Shown: piece after piece, positions 33,115-41,335 of the stretch
Layout of the letters: each line of letters opens with the position of its first letter
Numbering within the stretch: the first letter of the stretch is position 1
NCBI GenBank assembly: GCA_005405945.1
Contig: BJHW01000001.1
Span: forward strand, 4,278,001 to 4,342,000
Length of the DNA: 64,000 bases
Origin: Streptomyces violaceusniger
GTDB taxonomy: Bacteria; Actinomycetota; Actinomycetes; Streptomycetales; Streptomycetaceae
Reading direction: 5' to 3'
Position numbers and translations under genes: made by a program
Notes under the pieces: generated by a model
The model's database searches: none
Told to the model about the DNA's origin: nothing
Seen by the model: the letters and a program-made list of their open reading frames with translations, nothing else

Positions 33115-33374
33115 GCGGGGACGCCATGGGGCAGACGGCACGGTCCGGGCCGGTCGGGGTCATCCTCTCGGTCGACCCGGACCGGTTCGCCCAGGTCGTG
33201 GAGGCCGCGCGCCGGGCCGGGCTGACGGTCACCGGTGAGCAGCCGATCCTGGGCTCGCTGTCCGGGACGATCGCGGAGGACCGGATCCCGGTCCTGGAGG
33301 CGGTGGACGGCGTGGAGTCGGTGGACCGGGAGCGGATCGTCCGGCTGCCGCCGCCCGACGCACCGCTGCAGTGA
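33111..33374 (+). CDS. Small propeptide/inhibitor-like partner of the S8 protease
   Basis: 87 residues; GTG 33111 overlaps the protease stop. The sequence PVGVILSVDPDRFAQVVEAA, GLTVTGEQPILGSLSGTIAE then VLEAVDGVESVDRERIVRLP has the beta-alpha-beta-beta-alpha-beta pattern of I9-type subtilisin propeptides and inhibitors, and ends PPPDAPLQ. Homologues are often misnamed ketohydroxyglutarate aldolase, as I recall; nothing aldolase-like is visible. The coupling suggests it controls the protease in the same cell. Inhibition itself is an inference. Confidence 0.75.
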   Translation: MSGDAMGQTARSGPVGVILSVDPDRFAQVVEAARRAGLTVTGEQPILGSLSGTIAEDRIPVLEAVDGVESVDRERIVRLPPPDAPLQ

Positions 33375-33420
33375 GCCTCGGCTCGTGCCCTTCGGCTCGT
33401 CTCCCTCGGCTCTTGCCGGG

Positions 33421-33972
33421 TCAGACGCGGTCGAACGGCTCGGCGTACCTGAAGAGCCCCTTGATGGTCGGCTGATAGGCAGTCAGCGTCCGGACCTGGA
33501 AGTACTCGCCCCAGGCCGGATCCGGGGGCGTGATGCCGTAATCGACCGCCGGGCGGAAGCCGAACCGGCCGTAGTAGGCGGGACTGCCCAGCAGAGCGAC
33601 CAGGGATTCGCCGAAGGCGTCCGCGGCGCCGAGCACCGCGTGGACGAGCGCGAGGCCCACGCCACGGCCCTGATGGGCGGGGTGCACGCTGAGCGGGCCG
33701 AGGCCGAGGCCGAGGGCCAGGTCGGAGCCGACATGGCCACGGGTGCACACGACGTGGCCGATCACCTCGCCGCGGTCGCCGGTGGCGACGAACGACAGCG
33801 CGGGCAACCAGCCGTCGCTGGTCCGGAGCTCGTCCAGCAGCGTGGCCTCGATCGGAGGCGGGGGGCTCGAGCTGCTCAAGGTGTCCGAGGTGGTGTCCGA
33901 CTTCGCGAACGCGGCCGAGGTGACGGCCCGTGTGGCGTCGATGTCGGAGCGGGTCTCTCGTCGGATCAGCAT
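33421..33972 (-). CDS. GNAT-family N-acetyltransferase
   Basis: 183 residues from ATG 33972 (MLIRRETRSDIDATRAVTSA). The acetyl-CoA motif is LGLGPLSVHPAHQGRGVGLA, followed by LVHAVLGAADAFGESLVALL and GSPAYYGRFGFRPA, the pattern of YhbS-type predicted acetyltransferases. An unusual Ser/Thr/Pro insertion, KSDTTSDTLSSSSPPPP, sits after the first strand. The substrate is unknown. Its 3' end faces the inhibitor-like gene. Confidence 0.9.
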   Translation of the reverse strand: MLIRRETRSDIDATRAVTSAAFAKSDTTSDTLSSSSPPPPIEATLLDELRTSDGWLPALSFVATGDRGEVIGHVVCTRGHVGSDLALGLGLGPLSVHPAHQGRGVGLALVHAVLGAADAFGESLVALLGSPAYYGRFGFRPAVDYGITPPDPAWGEYFQVRTLTAYQPTIKGLFRYAEPFDRV

Positions 33973-34044
33973 CGGGTCAGGATGCGTCCGGATGCCGCGC
34001 GACAGCAAACGAATTGCGCGCCCGCGCGCGGGACGGGGTCCGGG

Positions 34045-34680
34045 TCAGCCGTTCGCGGCGCGGGCGGTGAGGGCCCGTTCGACCTGGACGTACGTCACGC
34101 CGTGGTCGGCCAGCACATGCGCGGCGACACCGGGGCGGGCGGTGAGGGAGAGCAGCAGATGCTCATCGCCGATGTACTTGTCGCCGCGGGCGAGGGCGAT
34201 CCGCAGCGAGCGCTCCAGCACCGACTTGGCCTCCCGGGAGAACGGGCGGCGCACGAGACGCCTGCCCCGGCGGGGAGCGCGTGCCGGGGTGGATCCGGCG
34301 GTGGCGAGGGCACCCACGCCATGGGACTCCTCCACCCGTGCGACGATCTCGTCCACATCGATCCCGAGCCCGGCCAGCGCCTCCGCATCGGCGCCGGTGA
34401 TGCCCCCGCGCCGACGGACCTCGGCCAGCGACCGCTCGATGGAGGCTCGGCGTCCGTGCGCGCCGAGGGCGGTGAGGACCTCGGCTGCGGGGCTGTTCGT
34501 ACGGCCACTGGCCTTACGGTCACTGCCTGGGCGGTCGCTGCCGGTACGGTCGCCGCCAGCACGGTCCAGGAGCGCGAGCAGCAGCTCGGCCTCACCGACC
34601 GTGTCGGTGCCGGTCTCCTCCGCATGGCCGACGGCGCCGCGTACCACCTCGCGGGCGTCAGCGGTGAACCTCTCGAACAT
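34045..34680 (-). CDS. Clp N-terminal repeat domain protein
   Basis: 211 residues from ATG 34680, two bases from the HTH gene stop. Two Clp-N-like helical repeats: MFERFTADAREVVRGAVGHA then VGEAELLLALLDRAG, and FSREAKSVLERSLRIALARG then IGDEHLLLSLTARPG. A Ser/Gly/Arg insertion (DRTGSDRPGSDRKASGR) lies inside. No ATPase modules are present, so it is not ClpA/C itself but a stand-alone N-domain protein that may act as a substrate adaptor or decoy. Translated right after the HTH regulator, with which it probably works. Confidence 0.88.
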   Translation of the reverse strand: MFERFTADAREVVRGAVGHAEETGTDTVGEAELLLALLDRAGGDRTGSDRPGSDRKASGRTNSPAAEVLTALGAHGRRASIERSLAEVRRRGGITGADAEALAGLGIDVDEIVARVEESHGVGALATAGSTPARAPRRGRRLVRRPFSREAKSVLERSLRIALARGDKYIGDEHLLLSLTARPGVAAHVLADHGVTYVQVERALTARAANG

Positions 34681-34681
34681 C

Positions 34682-34891
34682 TCAACGCCTCCCGTGCTTC
34701 TTGTGGACCGCCTGCCTGCTGACGCCCAGTTCGGCGGCGATCTCCTGCCACGACCAGCCCTGCGCGCGGGCGCTGCGCACCTGCACGGACTCCAACTGCT
34801 CCAACAGCCGGCGCAGCGCGGCGACGGCACGCAGCCCGATCCGGGGGTCCCGGTCGCCCGCACGCTCGGCGAGATCCGTTGCTTCGGTCAT
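34682..34891 (-). CDS. Small helix-turn-helix regulator paired with Clp-N protein
   Basis: 69 residues from ATG 34891. The core, VRSARAQGWSWQEIAAELGV then SRQAVHKKHGRR, is a sigma70-region-4/Trp-repressor-like helix-turn-helix. Two GTCAA inverted repeats lie directly upstream of its start, pointing to autoregulation. The pair HTH plus Clp-N protein is common in Streptomyces, from memory, but no function is established. Confidence 0.85.
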   Translation of the reverse strand: MTEATDLAERAGDRDPRIGLRAVAALRRLLEQLESVQVRSARAQGWSWQEIAAELGVSRQAVHKKHGRR

Positions 34892-34894
34892 GTT

Positions 34895-34938
34895 GTCAAT
34901 GTAGATTGACGCTTCGCCCACTGTCAACATGAGTTGAC
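34895..34938 (-). promoter_or_regulatory. Two GTCAA inverted-repeat operators
   Basis: GTCAAT-GTAG-ATTGAC (34895-34910) and GTCAAC-ATGA-GTTGAC (34923-34938): two inverted repeats with 6-bp arms and 4-bp spacers, centres 28 bp apart. They immediately precede the HTH start codon at 34891, and the divergent acetyltransferase start lies 56 bp beyond on the other side. Confidence 0.75.
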
Positions 34939-34993
34939 GATTCGGCTCGTAATTGGTTCGACGCGGCGGCCACGCCTCCGGCAGCCTCTCGTC

Positions 34994-35638
34994 ATGGACC
35001 CCCATTACTGGCCCCTGTACGGGCTTCGCCTGCGTACGCCACGCCTGGAGCTGCGGCTTCCCGACGTCCCACTGCTCGACGAGCTCGCCGCGGTCGGGGC
35101 GGGCGGGGTACACGACCCGGACGAGATGCCCTTCGGCGTCCCCTGGACCGACGCGCCCCCGGAGGAGCGCGGACGCGGCACCTTCCAGCATGTGCTGCGC
35201 ACCATCGCCGAATGGCGGCCGGAGCAGTGGACGCTGAGCCTCGTGGTGCTGCACGAAGGGGCGGTGATCGGGCGGCAGGACCTGTTCGCGACCGAGTTCG
35301 CCGTCACGCGGGAGGCCGAGACCGGCTCCTGGCTGGGCACCGCCCACCAGGGCAAGGGCCTGGGCACGGAGATGCGGGCGGCGGTGGCGCACCTGGCGTT
35401 CGAGGGGCTGGGCGCGCTGTCGCTGACCTCGGGCGCGATGGTGGAGAACGGCCGCTCGCTGGGGGTGTCCCGGCGGCTCGGCTACCGCCCCGACGGGCTG
35501 TCCGTGCTCGCCGTAAGGGGCGAGGCCCGCACCCTTCAGCGGCTGCGGCTGGACCGCGCGGCCTGGGAGGAGCACCGCACCACCCCGGTCGAGATCGCCG
35601 GCCTGGAACCGTGCCACGCCCTGTTCGGCGCTCCCTGA
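34994..35638 (+). CDS. GNAT-family N-acetyltransferase (RimJ/RimL-like)
   Basis: 214 residues from ATG 34994. Opening YGLRLRTPRLELRLPDVPLL is typical of RimJ/RimL-type acetyltransferases; ETGSWLGTAHQGKGLGTEMR is the acetyl-CoA-binding loop (W-L-G-x-x-x-Q-G-K-G); MVENGRSLGVSRRLGYRPDG closes the fold. Likely acetylates a protein N-terminus or small amine. Divergent from the HTH/Clp-N operon; the GTCAA boxes may affect both. Confidence 0.9.
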   Translation: MDPHYWPLYGLRLRTPRLELRLPDVPLLDELAAVGAGGVHDPDEMPFGVPWTDAPPEERGRGTFQHVLRTIAEWRPEQWTLSLVVLHEGAVIGRQDLFATEFAVTREAETGSWLGTAHQGKGLGTEMRAAVAHLAFEGLGALSLTSGAMVENGRSLGVSRRLGYRPDGLSVLAVRGEARTLQRLRLDRAAWEEHRTTPVEIAGLEPCHALFGAP

Positions 35639-35721
35639 CGCGCCCTGACCTGCGGTCTGACGTGCGCTGACGTCTGCCGACGTCCGCTGACGTGTGCTGC
35701 GGGTGTCCGCCGCGCGGCTGG

Positions 35722-35803
35722 CGCCCCCAGGCCTCGGGGTCTGGGGCGAAGCCCCAGTTGTGGGAAGGGGCGGGGAGGGGAGCAGCCCGCCGCAGGCACG
35801 GGC
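35722..35803 (-). repeat. Stop-codon-adjacent element, family A copy 2
   Basis: Shares GGGGTCTGGGGC and the block GGGAAGGGGCGGGGAGGGG (35762 onward) and GCCCGCCGCAGGC (35785-35797) with the copy at 502-649. Read on the minus strand it starts immediately after the TGA of the kinase-regulator fusion gene (35805). The preceding 80 bp (35639-35720) hold several degenerate TGACGT units after the acetyltransferase stop. Confidence 0.75.
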
Positions 35804-35804
35804 G

Positions 35805-36941
35805 TCACGGGGATTCCGACCGACCCGTCGGGGTGACCAGGCCGGACTCATAGGCGGCGATGACGAGTTGGGCGCGGTCGCGCGCGCCCAGCTTGCCCAT
35901 GATGCGGCTGACATGAGTCTTGGTGGTGAGCGGTGAGAGGCCGAGCGTCTGGGCGGCCTCGGCGTTGTTGAGGCCCCGGGCGACGAGGCCGAGCACCTGC
36001 CGTTCGCGCTCGGAGAGCGCCGCCAGGGCGGCGGGCGCGGGAACGCCGGGCGGCGGGGCCTCCGGCAGGCGCAGGACGCGGGCGATGAGCCGGGCGGTGG
36101 GGCCGGGCGAGAGCAGGGACTCCCCCGCCGCCACGGTCCGTATGGCGTCCAGGAGTTCGGCGGGACGGGTGTCCTTCACCAGGAAGCCGGACGCGCCCGC
36201 GCGCAGCGCCTCGACGATGTGCTCATCAGTGTCGTACGTCGTCAGCACGAGCACCCCGCTGCCGGTGGCGATGGAGGTGCCGGAGCCGGTACCGCTGCCG
36301 GTGCCGGTGCCGGTGCCGGTACCGCTGCCGGTGCCGGTGCCGGTACCGCTGCCGGTGCCGGTGCCGGTACCGCTGCCGGTGCCGGTGCCGGTACCGCTGC
36401 CGATGCCGGAGCCGGTGGCGGCGCCCGTACGGCCGCCGGGCGAGCCGCCCCTCCCCCACGGCAGCGCGGCCCTGATCGCGAAGCCGGGCCCGTCCTCGCG
36501 CGGTCCGGCGGACAGCGTGCCCGCGACGCTGCGGGCCCGCTCGCGCATGCCCACAATGCCGTAGCCCGTTTCGGCAGGCGCGGTAAGGGGCGCGCCCTCG
36601 CCCCTGGGGCCGTCGTCCACGGCGGCGACGCACAGCTCCCCCTCGTCCCGTACGAGCGTGATCCGCACCCGGGTCCCGGGCGCGTGCCGAACGGCGTTGG
36701 TCAGGGCCTCCTGCACGATCCGGTACGCGGCGGCACCCACGGCGGGCGACAGCTCGGACGCCTCCACGTCGACCGTAAGGTCCACACGGACGCCCGCCGC
36801 CTCCGCCGCCGCTTGCCGCCGGCCGCGCCGGGCGGTGACGCGTCCGGTTGGTGGGGATCGCTCGGGATCCCTGACGATGTCGTCTGCATGCCCCAGGCTT
36901 CCGGCGCGGGGACGCCGATACGTCGCGCCGACGACGGACAT
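35805..36941 (-). CDS. Odd fusion: histidine-kinase ATPase domain, repeat linker, truncated response regulator
   Basis: 378 residues in one frame. Residues ~50-170 are a NarL-type kinase HATPase domain (AAYRIVQEALTNAVRHAPGT, GYGIVGMRERARSVAGTLS), without the HisKA_3 dimerisation part and its histidine. A Gly-Thr/Gly-Ser linker follows (GSGTGTGTGSGTGTG...), encoded by 24-bp tandem repeats. Then comes the second half of a receiver domain (VLVLTTYDTDEHIVEALRAG, GFLVKDTRPAELLDAI) without the phospho-acceptor Asp, and a LuxR helix-turn-helix (LSERERQVLGLVARGLNNAE). The kinase and regulator genes seem fused by deletion at the repeat, or the assembly collapsed there. Two-component signalling by this product is not expected. 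Confidence 0.8.
   Translation of the reverse strand: MSVVGATYRRPRAGSLGHADDIVRDPERSPPTGRVTARRGRRQAAAEAAGVRVDLTVDVEASELSPAVGAAAYRIVQEALTNAVRHAPGTRVRITLVRDEGELCVAAVDDGPRGEGAPLTAPAETGYGIVGMRERARSVAGTLSAGPREDGPGFAIRAALPWGRGGSPGGRTGAATGSGIGSGTGTGTGSGTGTGTGSGTGTGTGSGTGTGTGTGSGTGSGTSIATGSGVLVLTTYDTDEHIVEALRAGASGFLVKDTRPAELLDAIRTVAAGESLLSPGPTARLIARVLRLPEAPPPGVPAPAALAALSERERQVLGLVARGLNNAEAAQTLGLSPLTTKTHVSRIMGKLGARDRAQLVIAAYESGLVTPTGRSESP
36289..36402. repeat. 24-bp GC-rich tandem repeat inside the fusion gene
   Basis: Units built from GCCGGTGCCGGTACCGCT, 24 bp per period, about 4-5 copies, coding for a Gly-Thr-Gly-Ser linker. A similar CCGGCA hexamer run ends the VanZ-like gene at 22437-22475. Such tracts are prone to slippage, recombination and misassembly. 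The 149 bp between the fusion gene and the next gene show no gene. Confidence 0.85.
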
Positions 36942-37090
36942 GGCGGCTACTACGCCGGGGCGGGACGGGGGCGATTACTCCCTGGGGAGTACGGAGGCGG
37001 GACTTCCCCTTCTGGCCCCTTGGGTCTTCCGGCCGGGGGCACTCCCCAGCGGTAGCTGGGGAGGAACCGAGCTCTGAACCGAGTCCTGAA

Positions 37091-37801
37091 TCAAAAGGCC
37101 GCCCTTGTGGCGGCGAGCAGGCGGGCCGTGTCGTCCGGGCAGATCATCAGGGCCCGGCCGACCGTTTCCAGGACCGCGCGCTCGGCCGGGCGGTACGGGC
37201 CGTCGGCCACGGCGATCCGGGCGCCCTGGAGGAGGATGGCCTCCCGGCCGGTGGGGGCCAGATGCGGGGCCAGCGGCTCCAGGGCCTCGTGCAGCTCGAT
37301 GGCGAGCGCCGTACCGCACGGGTCCAGGCCGTCGCGCTCGCCGCACGCGCCCGGGAGCCGCCCGGTGTCGGCTGCGAGGGCCTCGATGAGCGCGAGCAGC
37401 TGCTCCTCGCTGCAGTCGGCGAATCCGGCGGCGCGCACCGCGCCGACCGCGACCTGCCGGACCGCCGTCGCCTCGGTGCCGCCCGCGGCGAGGACCGCGA
37501 GGGCCACGGTGTGCACCGCGTCGCGCAGCATCGCGGAGAAGCGGGTCGTGGTGGGGTGGTCCAGCACCTCCGTGCCGTAGCGGCTGCCGCAGGCCGCGCA
37601 TTCCACGATGGGCGCGACCGGTCCGCGCGGCATTACCGGCAGGCCGAGCACCACGATGCGGCGGCGGCCGGTACGGCGGCGGTAATTGCGGTCACCTCCG
37701 CACTCGGGGCAGAAGAACTCACCATCGCCGACGGTCCGCCACAGAGTGCGTACGCCTACCACACACAGGTCCCGGTCACGGCGGGCTCGCCGGTGCACCA
37801 C
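37091..37801 (-). CDS. TerB-like protein with N-terminal zinc ribbon
   Basis: 236 residues from GTG 37801, chosen for GGAGG at good spacing; the frame stays open upstream to 37942. The N-terminal FFCPECGGDRNYRRRTGRRR, then VECAACGSRYGTEVLDHPTT form a two-CxxC zinc ribbon. The C-terminal part (RFSAMLRDAVHTVALAVLAA, FADCSEEQLLALIEALAA, LQGARIAVADGPYRPAERAV then LETVGRALMI) resembles a TerB-like helical domain with its acidic D-G-x-x EF-like loop. Soluble; TerB-type proteins are tied to membrane stress and tellurite response, but function here is unproved. Confidence 0.85.
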   Translation of the reverse strand: MVHRRARRDRDLCVVGVRTLWRTVGDGEFFCPECGGDRNYRRRTGRRRIVVLGLPVMPRGPVAPIVECAACGSRYGTEVLDHPTTTRFSAMLRDAVHTVALAVLAAGGTEATAVRQVAVGAVRAAGFADCSEEQLLALIEALAADTGRLPGACGERDGLDPCGTALAIELHEALEPLAPHLAPTGREAILLQGARIAVADGPYRPAERAVLETVGRALMICPDDTARLLAATRAAF

Positions 37802-38037
37802 GTCACACCTCCATAACGCTTCGGCCACGTTGCCGCGTTGACGTGATGCTAGCCACATCCATGATGTGACGTCAGTACCCCGAACGGAGACAACAGGCCA
37901 AACCCGAGGCCCCGCCCACCTCACGAGGTGAACGGGGCCCATATGGGTGACCAGGTCAACGGGGTGATGAACCCGTCCGATCAGACTGGTGAAAGATCAC
38001 CTACGCATCTGAAGGAATCCGAAGGATTCCGTAAGGA

Positions 38038-39839
38038 TCACCGGCGAGCCCGGTTCACCGCCGAGACGACGGCCTTCAGGGAGGCGCGCACGATGTTGGC
38101 GTCGATCCCGACACCCCACAGCACCTGCCCGTCGATCGCGCACTCGATGTACGCGGCGGCCTGGGACGCGGCGCCCTCGCTCAGGGTGTGCTCGGAGTAG
38201 TCCAGCAGCCGTACGTCCACGTCGATCGCGGCCAGGGCGTCGAAGAAGGCCGCCAGCGGGCCGTTGCCGGTGCCGTTCAGCACCGTCTCGGCGCCGTCCA
38301 CGACCGCCTCGACGGTGAGCGCGTCGGTGCCCTCGGTGGTGGTGGAGGTCTGCGCGCTGCGCAGCGAGATCCGGCCCCACCGGTTGTTCTCGGTCGGCAG
38401 GTACTCGTCCTGGAAGGCCGCCCAGATCTGGGCCGGGGTGACCTCGCCGCCCTCGGCGTCGGTCTTGGCCTGAATCGTCTTGGAGAACTCGATCTGCATC
38501 CTGCGCGGCAGGTCCAGGTTGTGGTCGTTCTTCAGGACATAGGCGATGCCGCCCTTGCCGGACTGGGAGTTCACCCGGATCACGGCCTCGTACGAGCGGC
38601 CGACGTCCTTGGGGTCGATGGGCAGGTACGGGACCGCCCACTCGATCTCGTCCACCGTCTTGCCCTGCTCGGCCGCGCTCGCCTCCAGCGCCTCGAACCC
38701 CTTCTTGATGGCGTCCTGGTGGGAGCCGGAGAAGGCGGTGTAGACCAGATCGCCCGCGTAGGGGTGGCGCGGGTGGATCTCCATCTGGTTGCAGTACTCG
38801 GCGGTGCGGCGGATCTCGTCGATCTGCGAGAAGTCGATCTGCGGGTCCACGCCCTGGGAGAACAGGTTCATGCCCAGCGTCACCAGGTCGACGTTGCCGG
38901 TGCGCTCGCCCTGCCCGAACAGGCAGCCCTCGATGCGGTCCGCCCCGGCCATGATCGCCAGCTCGGCGGCGGCGACGGCGGTGCCGCGGTCGTTGTGCGG
39001 ATGCACCGACAGGCAGATGTGCTCGCGCCGGGACAGGTGGCGCGACATCCACTCGAAGCGGTCCGCGTGGGTGGACGGGGTCGAGCGCTCGACGGTGGCC
39101 GGCAGATTCAGGATGATCTCGCGGCCCTCCTCGGGCTGCCAGACGTCCATCACGCCCTCGCAGACCTCCAGCGCGAAGTCCAGCTCGGTGTCGGTGAAGA
39201 TCTCCGGGCTGTACTGGTAGCCGAAGACCGTGTCATCGCCGAGGATCTTGTCGGCGTACTCCACCACCAGCCGGGTGCCGTCCACCGCGATCTGCTTGAC
39301 CTGCTCCCGGGTGCCGCGGAAGACGACCCGGCGGAAGGTGGGGCGGTGGCGTTGTACAGGTGCACGGTGGCCTTGTGCGCCCCGCGCAGCGACTCGACGG
39401 TGCGCTCGATCAGCTCCTCGCGGGCCTGGGTGAGGACGGAGATCGTCACGTCCTCCGGGATCGCGCCCTCCTCGATGATCGACCGTACGAAGTCGAAGTC
39501 GGTCTGGCCGGAGGAGGGGAAGCCGACCTCGATCTCCTTGTAGCCCATGCGCACCAGCAGGTCGAACATCTCGCGCTTGCGGGCCGGGGACATCGGGTCG
39601 ATCAGCGCCTGGTTACCGTCCCGCAGATCGGTGGACAGCCAGCGCGGGGCGACGGTGATGCGGTTGTCCGGCCAGGTGCGGTCCGGGATGTCGACGGCCT
39701 CGTACGGGCCGTACTTGTGGATCGGCATCCCCGAGGGGCGCTGGGTGACGGTGGCGGCGGTGATGGGGGTGGGACGGCCGACGGCCTCACCGGAGATCGC
39801 GGAGGTCTCGGAATGGCCGGGCGTGTCGGAGTGAGTCAT
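38038..39839 (-). CDS. leuA: 2-isopropylmalate synthase, frameshifted in this sequence
   Basis: First committed enzyme of leucine synthesis: condenses acetyl-CoA and 2-oxoisovalerate. The N-terminal frame (PIHKYGPYEAVDIPDRTWPD, STDLRDGNQALIDPMSPARK, HLYNATAP) breaks at GGGG 39340-39343. The second frame (VDGTRLVVEYADKILGDDTV, SVHPHNDRGTAVAAAEL with catalytic metal ligands, and the C-terminal LeuA regulatory domain with EYLPTENNRWGRI and GNGPLAAFFDAL) completes it. One added base gives 600 residues; the family is usually near 570, so the true start may be later. An in-frame essential enzyme makes a sequencing error the likely cause. A leader peptide precedes it. Confidence 0.93.
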
Positions 39840-39967
39840 GGTGCGCGGGGCTCCTTGGATGGTCCGCTGTCCGCTGGACGGATCCGCTGTCGCGGAGGTC
39901 CTGGGGCGACCGACGGGGCGTGATCAGAGCAACGCCGAACTCCGCGGGGAGGGGGTCGGCCGTTCGA

Positions 39968-40015
39968 CTACAGGCCCTCGCCGCGGCAGCTAAGAAGAAG
40001 CAGCCCGAAACGCAT
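39968..40015 (-). CDS. leuL: leuA leader peptide with four consecutive Leu codons
   Basis: ATG 40015 opens a 15-codon frame: MRFGLLLLSCRGEGL, stop TAG. The Leu codons are CTG CTT CTT CTT followed later by CTG; CTT is rare in such GC-rich genomes. It lies 128 bp before the leuA start on the same strand, the position of a classic leucine attenuator. Ribosome stalling at Leu codons when leucine is short would favour leuA transcription. No strong Shine-Dalgarno site and no clear-cut antiterminator pair are seen between it and leuA, so the exact mechanism is inferred. The rest of the 335-bp gap up to the M4 gene has the divergent promoters and no gene. Confidence 0.75.
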   Translation of the reverse strand: MRFGLLLLSCRGEGL

Positions 40016-40174
40016 GATGCAGAGCAGCCTAACCGAGACGGGCGGGCGGGGCGGACCCGTATCACTATGCGGACCGATACATGCGCTTCGGAGGAATACA
40101 CATCTTCCACTCGATTTCAGCAATCATGACCGCAAGGCGTGACACGGGCATCACGCGATGCGACATTGCCAGCC

Positions 40175-41308
40175 ATGGACGCCAACGCCAATGCCAACGG
40201 CCGCAAGACCCGCCTTGCGACCCGCCCCGCCCGCGGTCACCGCCACACCACCTTCTGCACGATCGTGCCGCCGCACGTCCTGGACAAGCTGTCCCACGCC
40301 GAGGACACCTCGCTGGCCGATCCCGCCCGCCGCACGCTCGAGCACGACGCCCTGCAGCGCACCCGCCGCCGGATCACCACCGTGCGCGGCGTCCCCGCGG
40401 CGCGGGCCGCCGCGCCCTCCGACAAGCCCCGGCGCACCATCTACGACGCCCAGCACAGGACCTCGCTGCCGGGCAGGAAGGTGCGCGGCGAGGGCGACCA
40501 GGCGAGCGGGGACGAGTCGGTGAACCGCGCGTACGACGGGCTCGGCGCGACCTTCGAGCTCTTCCTCAAGGCGTACGGCCGGCGCTCGATCGACGACTCC
40601 GGGCTGCCGCTGAACGCGAGCGTCCACTACAGCGAGGACTACAACAACGCCTTCTGGGACGGCGAGCAGATGGTCTTCGGCGACGGGGACGGCGAGGTCT
40701 TCCTGGACTTCACCATCCCGGTCGACGTGATGGCCCACGAGCTGACCCACGGCGTCACGCAGTACACCGCCAACCTCGAGTACTTCGGCCAGTCCGGGGC
40801 GCTCAACGAGTCGATGTCCGACGTCTTCGGCTCCCTGGTCAAGCAGCATGTGCTCGGGCAGAGCGCCGAGGAGGCCGACTGGCTGATCGGCGCGGGGCTG
40901 CTGACGGACCGGGTCACCGGGGTGGCCCTGCGCTCGTTGAAGGCCCCGGGCACGGCGTACGACGACGATGTGCTGGGCAAGGACCCGCAGCCGGGCACGA
41001 TGGACGACTACGTCCACACCTCACGGGACAACGGCGGCGTCCACATCAACTCCGGCATCCCCAACCACGCCTTCTACCTCGCCGCCACCGCCCTGGGTGG
41101 CAACGCCTGGGAGCGCGCCGGGCAGATCTGGTACGACGTGCTGACCGGCGGCGATCTGGCCTCCGACGCGGAGTTCGCCGACTTCGCCCAGCTCACGGTG
41201 GCCGCGGCGCACACCCGCTACGGCGAGGGCGAGGAGCAGTCGGCGGTGCGGGATGCATGGGCCGGGGTGGGCATCACCGATCTGCGGGCGCACGTGGGCG
41301 CGCGCTAG
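40175..41308 (+). CDS. M4 (thermolysin-family) metalloprotease, protealysin-like
   Basis: 377 residues from ATG 40175 (GTG 40139 is an earlier in-frame option; neither has a strong ribosome-binding site). Short protealysin-type precursor start: RHTTFCTIVPPHVLDKL. Zinc site HELTH (residues 188-192) in MAHELTHGVTQYTA, third ligand Glu in GALNESMSDVFG (E212), and C-terminal catalytic His in GGVHINSGIPNHAFYLAA. No signal peptide is visible, so it may act in the cytoplasm or leave by a non-classical route. The next gene encodes an emfourin-like inhibitor. Confidence 0.93.
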   Translation: MDANANANGRKTRLATRPARGHRHTTFCTIVPPHVLDKLSHAEDTSLADPARRTLEHDALQRTRRRITTVRGVPAARAAAPSDKPRRTIYDAQHRTSLPGRKVRGEGDQASGDESVNRAYDGLGATFELFLKAYGRRSIDDSGLPLNASVHYSEDYNNAFWDGEQMVFGDGDGEVFLDFTIPVDVMAHELTHGVTQYTANLEYFGQSGALNESMSDVFGSLVKQHVLGQSAEEADWLIGAGLLTDRVTGVALRSLKAPGTAYDDDVLGKDPQPGTMDDYVHTSRDNGGVHINSGIPNHAFYLAATALGGNAWERAGQIWYDVLTGGDLASDAEFADFAQLTVAAAHTRYGEGEEQSAVRDAWAGVGITDLRAHVGAR

Positions 41309-41335
41309 ACCACGCCATCGGGTAGTGATGGAGCC

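Noticed and set aside
36289..36402. Replication origin iterons
   Set aside because: The repeats are inside a continuous coding frame, encode a simple linker and have no DnaA-box-like or AT-rich neighbourhood.
38188..39543. A 451-residue plus-strand frame opposite leuA
   Set aside because: Antisense shadow of leuA, with no domains of its own.
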